Assembly (NCBI GenBank): GCA_017410365.1
Contig: JAFQQY010000047.1
Location: forward strand, 62,001-126,000
Direction: 5' to 3'
DNA: 64,000 nt
Source: Prevotella sp.
Lineage (GTDB): Bacteria; Bacteroidota; Bacteroidia; Bacteroidales; Bacteroidaceae
In this document: positions 35,889 through 44,334 of the stretch, one piece after another
Layout: the number at the start of each line of letters is the position of its first letter
Numbering within the stretch: the first letter of the stretch is position 1
Notes under the pieces: model-generated
Database searches by the model: none
Told to the model about the DNA's origin: nothing
What the model saw: the letters and a program-made list of their open reading frames with translations, nothing else
Translations under genes and position numbers: made by a program

Positions 35889-36428
35889 ATGGAAGGAAAG
35901 ACATTATATACATTGCTGGTTTATTCAGAAAATATAGCCGGTATATTGAATCAGATAACAGCCGTGTTCACACGCCGACAGGTGAACATCGAGAGCCTTA
36001 ACGTTTCGGCTTCAAGCATCAAGGGCGTTCATAAATACACTATCACAGCATGGAGCGACCATGACCAGATAGAGAAAATAACACGCCAGATAGAAAAGAA
36101 GATAGACGTGATAAAGGCTACGTTCTATACTGATGCCGAACTGTTTATACGTGAAACAGGTATGTACAAGCTGGCTACCGAGATCGTGATGGAGAATCCT
36201 ATGATATCAAAGATTATCCGTAAGCACGAAGCCATTATCATGGAGGTAAACCCAACCTACGTGCTTGCCATGAAGAACGGCATGACGGAAGACATCATGA
36301 GCCTCTATTATGCCCTCAACGAGTTCGGTTGCGTGTTGCAGTACACACGTTCCGGCCGTATAGCCGTAACACGTTCTACACAGGAAGAAGTGAGCGAGTA
36401 TCTGGAACAAAGAGAAAAAGACATCTGA
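35889..36428 (+). CDS. ilvN: Acetolactate synthase, regulatory subunit
   Basis: 179 residues, starting 4 nt after ilvB. N-terminal ACT domain (YTLLVYSENIAGILNQITAVFTRRQVNIESLNVS) that binds valine for feedback inhibition, and a C-terminal regulatory half (TAYVLAMK-type 'NPTYVLAMKNGMTEDIMSLYYAL'). Somewhat divergent, as is usual in Bacteroidetes, but the operon position makes the call firm. Confidence 0.93.
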   Translation: MEGKTLYTLLVYSENIAGILNQITAVFTRRQVNIESLNVSASSIKGVHKYTITAWSDHDQIEKITRQIEKKIDVIKATFYTDAELFIRETGMYKLATEIVMENPMISKIIRKHEAIIMEVNPTYVLAMKNGMTEDIMSLYYALNEFGCVLQYTRSGRIAVTRSTQEEVSEYLEQREKDI

Positions 36429-36432
36429 TTTT

Positions 36433-37194
36433 ATGGATAAGGTAGGTAAGTATCTGTTTATGTCGGAGCCGTTTCATTGCGACTTCTCCCACCGTCTGTT
36501 CATGGGACATCTGGGCAATCATCTGCTGAATGCTGCCGATTTCCATTCTACCGACCGTGACTTCGGAATGACGTATCTCAATCCGATACACAAGACATGG
36601 GTGCTTTCAAGGCTTGCGGTCGAGATGGACGAGATGCCGTTGCAATATACGAAGTTCTTTGTTGAAACATGGGTTGAGAGCGCCATGAAGTATTTCACCA
36701 ACCGCAATTTCCGCATCGTTGGTGAAGACGGCAAGGTGTTCGGCTATGGCCGTAGCGTATGGGCAATGATTGACACGCAGACACGTCAGCCGCAGGATAT
36801 ACTTGAGATTCATGATGGCGACATAGCAAACTGGATTGAGGCAGACAAGGAATGTCCGATAGAGAAGAGCTCGCGCGTGAAGATGACCGACAAGGTTGAG
36901 TTTGTGCGTGAAATAGATACATATTATAATGATGTGGACGTGAACGGCCATGTCAACTCAATCAAGTATATTGAGCATATCCTTGACCTCTTCGGCATAG
37001 ATTATTATCGTGAGCATAATATCAAAAGGTTCGAGATAGCCTACGTCGCCGAGAGCTATTGTGGCGATAAGCTGAGCTTCTGGCGCGAACAGACAGGCGA
37101 CAACGAATATTGCATACGCATAACAAAAAAGCCTGAAAACGAGGAAAAAACTATCGAAGTGTGCAGATGTAAGGTTGTTTTCGTAAAAAAATGA
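36433..37194 (+). CDS. Acyl-ACP thioesterase (FatA/FatB-like)
   Basis: 253 residues: two hot-dog halves. The first has GHLGNHLLNAADFHSTDRDFGM and KTWVLSRLAVEMDEMP. The second has DVDVNGHVNSIKYIEHILD, where the N-x-H pair (NGHVN) corresponds to the catalytic Asn/His of plant-type acyl-ACP thioesterases. Releases free fatty acids from acyl carrier protein. It is 4 nt behind ilvN and ahead of ilvC, a placement shared by many Bacteroidetes to my knowledge. A link between branched-chain keto acids and branched fatty acid supply is plausible but inferred. Confidence 0.88.
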   Translation: MDKVGKYLFMSEPFHCDFSHRLFMGHLGNHLLNAADFHSTDRDFGMTYLNPIHKTWVLSRLAVEMDEMPLQYTKFFVETWVESAMKYFTNRNFRIVGEDGKVFGYGRSVWAMIDTQTRQPQDILEIHDGDIANWIEADKECPIEKSSRVKMTDKVEFVREIDTYYNDVDVNGHVNSIKYIEHILDLFGIDYYREHNIKRFEIAYVAESYCGDKLSFWREQTGDNEYCIRITKKPENEEKTIEVCRCKVVFVKK

Positions 37195-37201
37195 AAGTAA
37201 A

Positions 37202-37233
37202 TTTGGTTCTTTCGTAATAATTTTATACTTTTG
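37202..37233 (+). promoter_or_regulatory. Internal promoter before ilvC
   Basis: TTTG at 37202-37205, 20-bp spacer, TACTTTTG at 37226-37233; ATG at 37310. ilvC can therefore be expressed apart from the rest of the operon. Confidence 0.75.
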
Positions 37234-37309
37234 CACTTCAATTACAAATAGCAGAATAATTAATAATAATTGACCTTATACAGGTCGAACTTTTTAAATA
37301 TAAAACATT

Positions 37310-38359
37310 ATGGCAGAAATGAATTTTGGTGGCGTTATCGAGACAGTTGTCACCAACAAAGAATTTTCTTTAGAGAAAGCACGTGAAGTATTGAAGAACG
37401 AAACAATTGCGGTTATTGGCTATGGTATTCAGGGACCTGGTCAGGCTTGCAACCTGCGCGACAACGGTTTCAACGTCATCGTTGGCCAGCGTCAGGGAAA
37501 GACATACGAAAAGGCTGTTGCTGATGGCTGGGTGCCAGGCGAGACACTTTTCTCAATCGAAGAGGCTGCTCAGAAGGGTACAATCATCTGTATGCTTCTT
37601 TCAGATGCCGGACAGATTCAGGCATGGCCAACAATCAAGGAATATCTTACACCTGGCAAGACATTGTATTACTCACATGGTTTTGCCATCAACTGGAGCG
37701 ATCGCACAGGCGTAGTTCCTCCAACAGACATCGATGTTATTCTTGTTGCTCCTAAGGGTTCAGGTACATCATTGCGTACTATGTTCCTCGAGGGTCGTGG
37801 CTTGAACTGCTCATACGCCGTATATCAGGATGCATCAGGCAAGGCTGAGGAGAAGACAATAGCCTTTGGTATCGGTATCGGTGCCGGTTATATGTTCAAG
37901 ACAACATTCCAGCGCGAGGCAACATCTGACCTCACTGGTGAGCGTGGTTCACTGATGGGTGCCATCGAAGGTTTGCTCGAGGCTCAGTATGAGGTTCTCC
38001 GCGAAAACGGTCACTCTCCATCTGAGGCTTTCAATGAGACAGTTGAAGAGTTGACACAGAGCTTGATGCCTCTGTTCGCTCAGAAGGGTATGGATTGGAT
38101 GTATGCCAACTGTTCTACAACAGCACAGCGTGGTGCTCTCGATTGGGCTCCTCGCTTCCGTGAGGCTATCAAGCCAGTTATGCAATGGCTCTACTACTCT
38201 GTAAAGACAGGTAACGAGGCTCAGATTTCTATCGATGCCAACTCTAAGGCCGACTATCGCGATGGCTTGAACAAGGAACTTGAAGCTATGCGCAACATGG
38301 AAATGTGGCGTGCTGCAGAAACCGTTCGTAGCCTCCGTCCAGAGAATGCCGAGGATTAA
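37310..38359 (+). CDS. ilvC: Ketol-acid reductoisomerase
   Basis: 349 residues, class I length. NAD(P)-dependent isomerisation and reduction of acetolactate. Rossmann motif IAVIGYGIQGPGQACNLRDNG followed by VGQRQGKTYEKA, the cofactor-specificity loop, with Arg and Thr suggesting NADPH. Catalytic region: LLSDAGQIQAWP, VAPKGSGTSLR, then ERGSLMGAIEGLLEAQYEVL with Mg ligands. Separated from the thioesterase gene by a promoter-bearing 115-nt spacer and followed by a terminator. Confidence 0.97.
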   Translation: MAEMNFGGVIETVVTNKEFSLEKAREVLKNETIAVIGYGIQGPGQACNLRDNGFNVIVGQRQGKTYEKAVADGWVPGETLFSIEEAAQKGTIICMLLSDAGQIQAWPTIKEYLTPGKTLYYSHGFAINWSDRTGVVPPTDIDVILVAPKGSGTSLRTMFLEGRGLNCSYAVYQDASGKAEEKTIAFGIGIGAGYMFKTTFQREATSDLTGERGSLMGAIEGLLEAQYEVLRENGHSPSEAFNETVEELTQSLMPLFAQKGMDWMYANCSTTAQRGALDWAPRFREAIKPVMQWLYYSVKTGNEAQISIDANSKADYRDGLNKELEAMRNMEMWRAAETVRSLRPENAED

Positions 38360-38398
38360 TAATAGAACAAGAGATTTCGTAAAACATTTATAATAAGG

Positions 38399-38440
38399 AA
38401 GATAGAGGACATAGGCATTGCCAAAGTCCTCTATCTTTTC
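38399..38440. terminator. Terminator between convergent ilvC and recQ
   Basis: Perfect 11-bp arms aagatagagga (38399-38409) and tcctctatctt (38427-38437) followed by tttcttttat on plus; it also lies just beyond the recQ stop at 38448. Confidence 0.85.
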
Positions 38441-38447
38441 TTTTATC

Positions 38448-40376
38448 TCACTCTATCTTCTTTTGCCTCCTTCTATCTTCCTCTATAAAAACAAATCCGT
38501 CTTGCTGGCATACGGTTTCTTCTTGCATCATATCGGCTAATGCCACATTTATTGTAGCGGCAGGTATCAGTAGTTTGTGAAGTTCCGTGATGTGATGCCT
38601 CTTGCCGTCGCCTATCAGTTCTTTTATCTTCTTCTTGGCATCATCTATTTCATTGCCGTTGTCTTCGCCCGATTTCGACTGGCACACATCGCATTGTCCG
38701 CAACGGTGAGCAGCCTTCTCTCCGAAGTAGGCAAGCAGCATAATGCTCCTGCATTCCGTGTCGCGCTGGATGTATTGCTTCATCGTCTCTATGCGCTCGC
38801 AGAACTGCTCCTTGCGCCTGTCGTACACCTCAGGCATTATTCTTATGTGCTGCATCTCTTCGCGGCGCTGGGTGTATTTGATGAAAGGTATATGCTTTCT
38901 TGGAATGAAGTTCAGTATCCGCTTGTTGTTCAGAGACTTCAGCGTCTCGTATACCTCGTGCGAGGTGAACCCTGTTTCAGAAGCCAAGAAGCCCTCGTCG
39001 ATGAAGGCATAGTCGCTGAACAACCCGCTATAGTTGCGCAATAGAGCAATAATCACCTTGTCCTCTGTGGGCGTATTGTTGTTAAGCCTGTATAGCTCGT
39101 CTCTGCTTGTCAGGAACATTACCCTTGCACTATTGTCACGCTCTTCCGTATATTCTATGTAACCAGCCCGCTCTAGTATCTTCAGGGCGGAATCAACCTG
39201 TACAGGGAAGTGCTTGAATATCTTGCAGAACTTTTCGATGTTAAACTCAAACGTCTTGTTGTAACCCGAACCCATGCCTATTTGGTAGAAGTATGCCAGA
39301 TGCTCGTAAACCTGTTTGATATAGTCTTTTTCAGGGAAGTTGTCGCTTATGCGCCTGCTCAGCTTGGCAAAGTCGTTGTTGTTGTATAGCAGTACGGCGT
39401 ATGATTTCTTGCCGTCGCGTCCGCCACGTCCTGCTTCTTGGAAATAAGCCTCAATGCTATCAGGGCTATCAATATGTATTACAAGTCGCACGTCGGGCTT
39501 GTCTATACCCATGCCGAAGGCATTCGTAGCCACCATAATACGTATTTTATCCTGCGTCCACGCTTTTTGTCTCTCGTCCTTTACGTTTGTCTCAAGGCCG
39601 GCATGATAGAACGTTGCCGACATGCCCTCGCCGTTAAGCAGTTCCGCCACCTCTTTCGTGCGTTGCCTGCTTCTTGCGTACACAATGGCCGAGCCTCCGA
39701 CCCTGCTTAGAATATGTATCAGTTCCTGGTATTTGTTTTCTGTCTTGCGGACAACGTATGCAAGGTTCTTTCGCTCAAAACTCATGCGAAAGACGTTCTT
39801 CTCTCTGAACTCCAGCTTCTCCTGTATGTCGTTTACCACGGTAGGCGTGGCCGTGGCCGTAAGAGCCAGTATCGGCACTTCCGGCTTGAGCTTGCGTATA
39901 AGAGAAATGTTCAGGTAAGAAGGTCGGAAATCATATCCCCACTGGCTTATGCAATGAGCTTCGTCGATAGTTATGAAGCTGATTCGCATGTGCCTCATTT
40001 TCGTTTGAAACAATTCAGATGACAGGCGCTCGGGCGATATGTATAGGAATTTTGTCTTGCCGAAGATGCAGTTTTCGAGAGTCGTCAGTGTCTCGTCGTG
40101 CGACAATCCCGAATATATGGCCTTTGCCATGATGCCCTTCTTTCGCAGGTTCATTACCTGGTCTTTCATCAGGGCAATGAGAGGCGTGATAACTATGCAG
40201 ACACCCTCTGTAGCGAGTGCGGGCACCTGGAACGTGATTGACTTTCCTCCTCCCGTAGGCATCAGCCCTAGCGTGTCTCTGCCTTGTCCGATGCTTTCTA
40301 TAATGCTTCGCTGAATGCCTCTGAAGCTGTCGTAACCCCAGTGCTTTTTCAGTATCTCACTATATTTGTCCGTCAT
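38448..40376 (-). CDS. recQ: RecQ-family DNA helicase
   Basis: 642 residues. SF2 helicase with motif I LMPTGGGKSITFQVPA, motif II DEAHCISQWGYDFRPSYL (including the RecQ aromatic-rich loop), motif III LALTATATPTVV, motif VI QEAGRGGRDG. A zinc-binding RQC part follows (CRSIMLLAYFG, HRCGQCDVCQ). No clear HRDC domain; the C-terminus holds a short Lys-rich winged region. Unwinds DNA for recombination repair. The ATG lies 17 nt inside the recJ 3' end, so the two are translationally coupled, matching the known RecQ/RecJ partnership. Confidence 0.94.
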   Translation of the reverse strand: MTDKYSEILKKHWGYDSFRGIQRSIIESIGQGRDTLGLMPTGGGKSITFQVPALATEGVCIVITPLIALMKDQVMNLRKKGIMAKAIYSGLSHDETLTTLENCIFGKTKFLYISPERLSSELFQTKMRHMRISFITIDEAHCISQWGYDFRPSYLNISLIRKLKPEVPILALTATATPTVVNDIQEKLEFREKNVFRMSFERKNLAYVVRKTENKYQELIHILSRVGGSAIVYARSRQRTKEVAELLNGEGMSATFYHAGLETNVKDERQKAWTQDKIRIMVATNAFGMGIDKPDVRLVIHIDSPDSIEAYFQEAGRGGRDGKKSYAVLLYNNNDFAKLSRRISDNFPEKDYIKQVYEHLAYFYQIGMGSGYNKTFEFNIEKFCKIFKHFPVQVDSALKILERAGYIEYTEERDNSARVMFLTSRDELYRLNNNTPTEDKVIIALLRNYSGLFSDYAFIDEGFLASETGFTSHEVYETLKSLNNKRILNFIPRKHIPFIKYTQRREEMQHIRIMPEVYDRRKEQFCERIETMKQYIQRDTECRSIMLLAYFGEKAAHRCGQCDVCQSKSGEDNGNEIDDAKKKIKELIGDGKRHHITELHKLLIPAATINVALADMMQEETVCQQDGFVFIEEDRRRQKKIE

Positions 40377-42120
40377 CGTCTGAGGGCTTGATGTCTTCTA
40401 TCTGCAACTGTATCTCGCCACGTTTGTATATGTTTTCCTCTATGGTGTAGACAATGTCGAAGCTGCGTTTGCTCTTTATGTATCTGGCCGCTGCACTTTG
40501 TCCGAATGCTATGCCGTTCATGACATTGCTTGACTTGCTGTCTACGAGCTCGAGCTTGATGTGCTCCTGATGCTTGCCCACCACCTTGCTGGTGCCGTAG
40601 TCATAGACGTTGCGTGTACAGAATATCGGTTTTGTGTTGAAAGGACCGTGAGGAGCAAACTTCTTCAGGTCATTAAGCAGTTTCTTGTTGATGTCCTTGA
40701 AGTCGATGACCTCTTCCACGTCTAGTATCGCCTGTGTCTGCTCTGGCAGTATGTGCTCGCTTACATAGTCTTGGAAGCGTTTCTTGAACTCCTTCAGGTT
40801 TTCTACCTTCATCGACAAGCCCACGGCATAGGTGTGGCCGCCGAAGTTCTCTAGCAAGTCTCTGCAACTCTTTATGGCATTATAGATGTCGAAGCCGGCA
40901 ACGCTACGTGCCGACCCCGTGGCCATGCCGTCGATTATGGTCAGAACTACCGTAGGGCGTATGTATATTTCCGTCAGACGCGAAGCCACGATGCCTATGA
41001 CACCCTTCTTCCAGTTCTCGTCGTAGAGCACGATAGAAGCCTGGTGCTGCTGGTTTTCAAGCTTTGCCACAATCTGGTTGGCCTCCTCGGTCATCTGCTT
41101 GTCGATGTCTTTTCTCTGCTCGTTGTATTCGTTGATATGAGTAGCGGCACAAAGGGCTTTCGTTATGTCTTTTTCAACCAACAGGTCAACGGCTTCCTTG
41201 CCGTTCTGCATTCTTCCCGATGCGTTGATTCGTGGCCCTAGCTTGAACACGATGTCGTTCATGGTCAGTTCGCGATTGCTAAGTCCGCAAATCTCGATGA
41301 TGGCCTTTAATCCCACCGACGGATTCTGGTTAAGTTGCTTGAGGCCGTGGAAAGCAAGTATGCGGTTCTCGCCAGAAACGGGCACGATGTCTGCCGCAAT
41401 GCTCACCACGCACAAGTCGAGTAGGGGGATGAGGCGTGAAAACGGTATACCGTTGTTCTTTGTAAAAGCTTGCATGAACTTGAAGCCCACTCCGCATCCG
41501 GAGAGGTGGCGGAATGGATAAGTGGAATCATCGCGTTTCGGATTCAGTATCGCCACGGCCGGCGGCATCTCGTCGTCTGGCTCATGATGGTCGCAGATAA
41601 TGAAATCGATACCTAGGCTCTTGGCGTATGCAATCTCTTTGGTGGCCTTAATACCGCAGTCGAGCACGATTATAAGCTTTACGTCGTGCTCCTTGGCATA
41701 GTCAATTCCCTTTAGGCTCACTCCATATCCCTCTTCATATCGGTCGGGAATGTAGTACTCGATGTTTGAGTAGAATTGCAGGATGAATTTATAAACCAAT
41801 GTAACGGCAGTACACCCGTCAACATCATAGTCGCCATAAACCATGATACGCTCTTTGCGGCCGATAGCATCGTTCAGTCGGTCGACGGCTACATCCATGT
41901 CGTTCATCAGGAATGGGTCAATCAGTTCGTTGAGCATAGGGCGGAAGAATCTTTTTGCGGCCGATTCCGTCTTAATGCCTCTGTTTATAAGGAGTCCTGC
42001 GAGAACAGGGCTCATGCCTATTTTCTCGCTAAGTTCCTTGACGGCAGCCTCCCTTTCCGGCGATGTCTGGATATAGTTCCATTTTACTTGTTGTTGAGAG
42101 TCTTTCTCAAAAAATTGCAT
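40360..42120 (-). CDS. recJ: Single-stranded-DNA exonuclease RecJ
   Basis: 586 residues. DHH phosphoesterase motifs are intact: VYGDYDVDGCTAV, LIIVLDCGIK, ICDHHEPDDEMPPAVAILNPKR, HLSGCGVGFKFMQ; the DHHA1 part carries FGGHTYAVGLSMK, and an OB-like C-terminal domain follows. 5'-to-3' degradation of ssDNA in repair, working with RecQ, whose gene overlaps it. Length normal. Confidence 0.96.
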   Translation of the reverse strand: MQFFEKDSQQQVKWNYIQTSPEREAAVKELSEKIGMSPVLAGLLINRGIKTESAAKRFFRPMLNELIDPFLMNDMDVAVDRLNDAIGRKERIMVYGDYDVDGCTAVTLVYKFILQFYSNIEYYIPDRYEEGYGVSLKGIDYAKEHDVKLIIVLDCGIKATKEIAYAKSLGIDFIICDHHEPDDEMPPAVAILNPKRDDSTYPFRHLSGCGVGFKFMQAFTKNNGIPFSRLIPLLDLCVVSIAADIVPVSGENRILAFHGLKQLNQNPSVGLKAIIEICGLSNRELTMNDIVFKLGPRINASGRMQNGKEAVDLLVEKDITKALCAATHINEYNEQRKDIDKQMTEEANQIVAKLENQQHQASIVLYDENWKKGVIGIVASRLTEIYIRPTVVLTIIDGMATGSARSVAGFDIYNAIKSCRDLLENFGGHTYAVGLSMKVENLKEFKKRFQDYVSEHILPEQTQAILDVEEVIDFKDINKKLLNDLKKFAPHGPFNTKPIFCTRNVYDYGTSKVVGKHQEHIKLELVDSKSSNVMNGIAFGQSAAARYIKSKRSFDIVYTIEENIYKRGEIQLQIEDIKPSDDDGQI

Positions 42121-42270
42121 TATATAGTTTTATTTGTTTTCAGTATTAATGTGCTTCCTGTCTTTTAAAAAGACAATTAGCATGTAAAGTTACAAATAAT
42201 TAACCATATAAAGAAATAAAGCTTAATAAGTTTTTGTTTTTTTAACCCGAACGGGTTTGGCGGTTAGGAG

Positions 42271-42308
42271 TAAAAAAAGAGACCGGCATGATGTTATGCC
42301 GATCTCTT
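42271..42308 (-). terminator. Rho-independent terminator of rpsA
   Basis: Arms 42277-42289 and 42296-42308 pair over 13 bp (one G-U), followed on the minus strand by seven T (42278-42272). It lies 27 nt after the rpsA stop. A smaller aacccg/cgggtt hairpin is at 42244-42257. Confidence 0.88.
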
Positions 42309-42334
42309 TGATATTTTGTGAAGTGCAAGTGAGA

Positions 42335-44122
42335 TTACTCACCCTTCTCCATCTTAGCCTTCAACTCAGCAAGAATGTCGATGTCGCCGAGTGTTGTAGA
42401 AGCTGGCTGGTTGTCAATCTTGACAGCCTCTTCCTTCTTAGCGCGTGGCTTCTTGGCAGCAGCTGCAGCAGCCTTCTTCTCTTCGCGCTGAACATCCTCG
42501 AATGTACGGCTGTGAGAAAGGATAATGCGCTTGCTGTCCTTGTTGAACTCGATTACCTTGAACTCGAGCTCTTCGCCGTTGGCAGCCTGTGTGCCATCTT
42601 CCTTAACGAGGTGCTTTGGAGTAGCGAAACCTTCAACACCCTTCTCGAGAGATACTACAGCACCCTTCTCAAGTGTCTCGATAATCTTGCCTGTGTGAAC
42701 AGAACCTACTGTATAGATTGTCTCGAAAACGTCCCATGGGTTCTCCTCAAGCTGCTTGTGGCCGAGAGAGAGACGACGGTTCTCCTTGTCGATGTCAAGA
42801 ACCATAACGTCGATTTCTGCGCCAACCTGTGTGAACTCTGATGGGTGCTTAACCTTCTTTGTCCAAGAGAGGTCGCTGATGTGGATAAGACCGTCAACAC
42901 CTTCCTCAAGCTCAACAAATACACCGAAGTTGGTGAAGTTGCGAACCTTAGCTGTGTGCTTGCTGTCAACTGGGTACTTAACGTCGATTGTCTCCCATGG
43001 ATCTTCCTTAAGCTGCTTGATACCAAGGCTCATCTTGCGCTCGTCGCGGTCGAGTGTCAGGATAACTGCCTCTACATCGTCGCCAACCTTCAGGAAGTCC
43101 TGAGCTGAACGCAAGTGCTGGCTCCAAGACATCTCTGATACGTGGATAAGACCCTCAACGCCTGGCTGAATCTCAACGAATGCACCGTAGTCAGCGATAA
43201 CAACAACCTTACCGTTAACGTGGTCGCCAACCTTGAGCTCTGCATCGAGAGCATCCCATGGGTGTGGAGTGAGCTGCTTCAAGCCGAGAGCGATGCGCTT
43301 CTTCTCGTCGTCGAAGTCGAGGATAACAACATTGATCTTCTGGTCGAGCTCAACAACCTTGTGAGGATCGTCTACGCGGCCCCAAGAGAGGTCTGTGATG
43401 TGGATGAGACCGTCAACACCGCCGAGGTCAACGAATACACCGTAAGAAGTGATGTTCTTAACTGTACCCTCGAGAATCTGACCCTTTTCAAGCTTGCCGA
43501 TAATTTCTTTCTTCTGTGCTTCCAACTCAGCCTCGATAAGAGCCTTGTGAGAAACAACAACATTGCGGAATTCTTGGTTGATCTTTACGATCTTGAATTC
43601 CATTGTCTTGCCTACGAACTGATCGTAGTCGCGTATTGGATGAACGTCGATCTGGCTTCCTGGGAGGAATGCTTCGATACCGAAAACGTCAACAATCATA
43701 CCGCCCTTAGTACGGCACTTGATGTAACCCTGTGTGATTTCGTCGTTGTCAAGAGCAGCGTTAACACGATCCCAGCTCTTGCTCAGGCGAGCCTTCTTGT
43801 GAGAGAGGATCAGCTGACCCTTCTTGTCTTCCTGGTTCTCAACGTAAACTTCTACTACGTCGCCAACCTTCAGTTCTGGATTGTAGCGGAACTCAGATGC
43901 TGAGATGATACCGTCGCTCTTGTAACCGATGTTTACGATAACCTCTTTCTTGTCTACTGAGATTACTGTTCCGTCAACAACCTGATGCTCACTAACCTTG
44001 TTAAGGGTTTCATTGTAAGCCTTGTCAAGCTCTTCCTTGCTGACATTTGCATGTGTGCCATTCTCAAACTCCTCCCAATTGAAGTCCTGCAATGGCTGCA
44101 CGTTCTTTGTTAATTCTGACAT
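42335..44122 (-). CDS. rpsA: 30S ribosomal protein S1
   Basis: 595 residues with six S1 RNA-binding repeats. Repeats 3-6 are especially clear (GVFVDLGGVDGLIHITDLSWGRV, GAFVEIQPGVEGLIHVSEMSW, GVFVELEEGVDGLIHISDLSWTKK, GAVVSLEKGVEGFATPKHL). The C-terminus has an Ala/Lys-rich stretch (KKAAAAAAKKPRAKKEE). Binds mRNA on the 30S subunit, important in a phylum with few Shine-Dalgarno sites. A TACCTTTG -7 element (minus, 44195-44188) lies about 65 nt upstream. Monocistronic with a strong terminator. Confidence 0.97.
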   Translation of the reverse strand: MSELTKNVQPLQDFNWEEFENGTHANVSKEELDKAYNETLNKVSEHQVVDGTVISVDKKEVIVNIGYKSDGIISASEFRYNPELKVGDVVEVYVENQEDKKGQLILSHKKARLSKSWDRVNAALDNDEITQGYIKCRTKGGMIVDVFGIEAFLPGSQIDVHPIRDYDQFVGKTMEFKIVKINQEFRNVVVSHKALIEAELEAQKKEIIGKLEKGQILEGTVKNITSYGVFVDLGGVDGLIHITDLSWGRVDDPHKVVELDQKINVVILDFDDEKKRIALGLKQLTPHPWDALDAELKVGDHVNGKVVVIADYGAFVEIQPGVEGLIHVSEMSWSQHLRSAQDFLKVGDDVEAVILTLDRDERKMSLGIKQLKEDPWETIDVKYPVDSKHTAKVRNFTNFGVFVELEEGVDGLIHISDLSWTKKVKHPSEFTQVGAEIDVMVLDIDKENRRLSLGHKQLEENPWDVFETIYTVGSVHTGKIIETLEKGAVVSLEKGVEGFATPKHLVKEDGTQAANGEELEFKVIEFNKDSKRIILSHSRTFEDVQREEKKAAAAAAKKPRAKKEEAVKIDNQPASTTLGDIDILAELKAKMEKGE

Positions 44123-44334
44123 AAAAATTTAATTAAGTTTTTAAATAATAAAGTTAGACTTTATGTTAATTGTAAAAAAATCGGCTGCAAAGGTACACAT
44201 TTTATATTACAATGAAGAATGCGGCGGGAGGGTTGTTAAACGAAATGCTGAATTTTTAAGATTTTTTATCATTTGGTTTTTCGCATTTCTTAGTTTTAAA
44301 GTTTCTTGTTTTTGAATTTCTAGGGCGCACCAAC

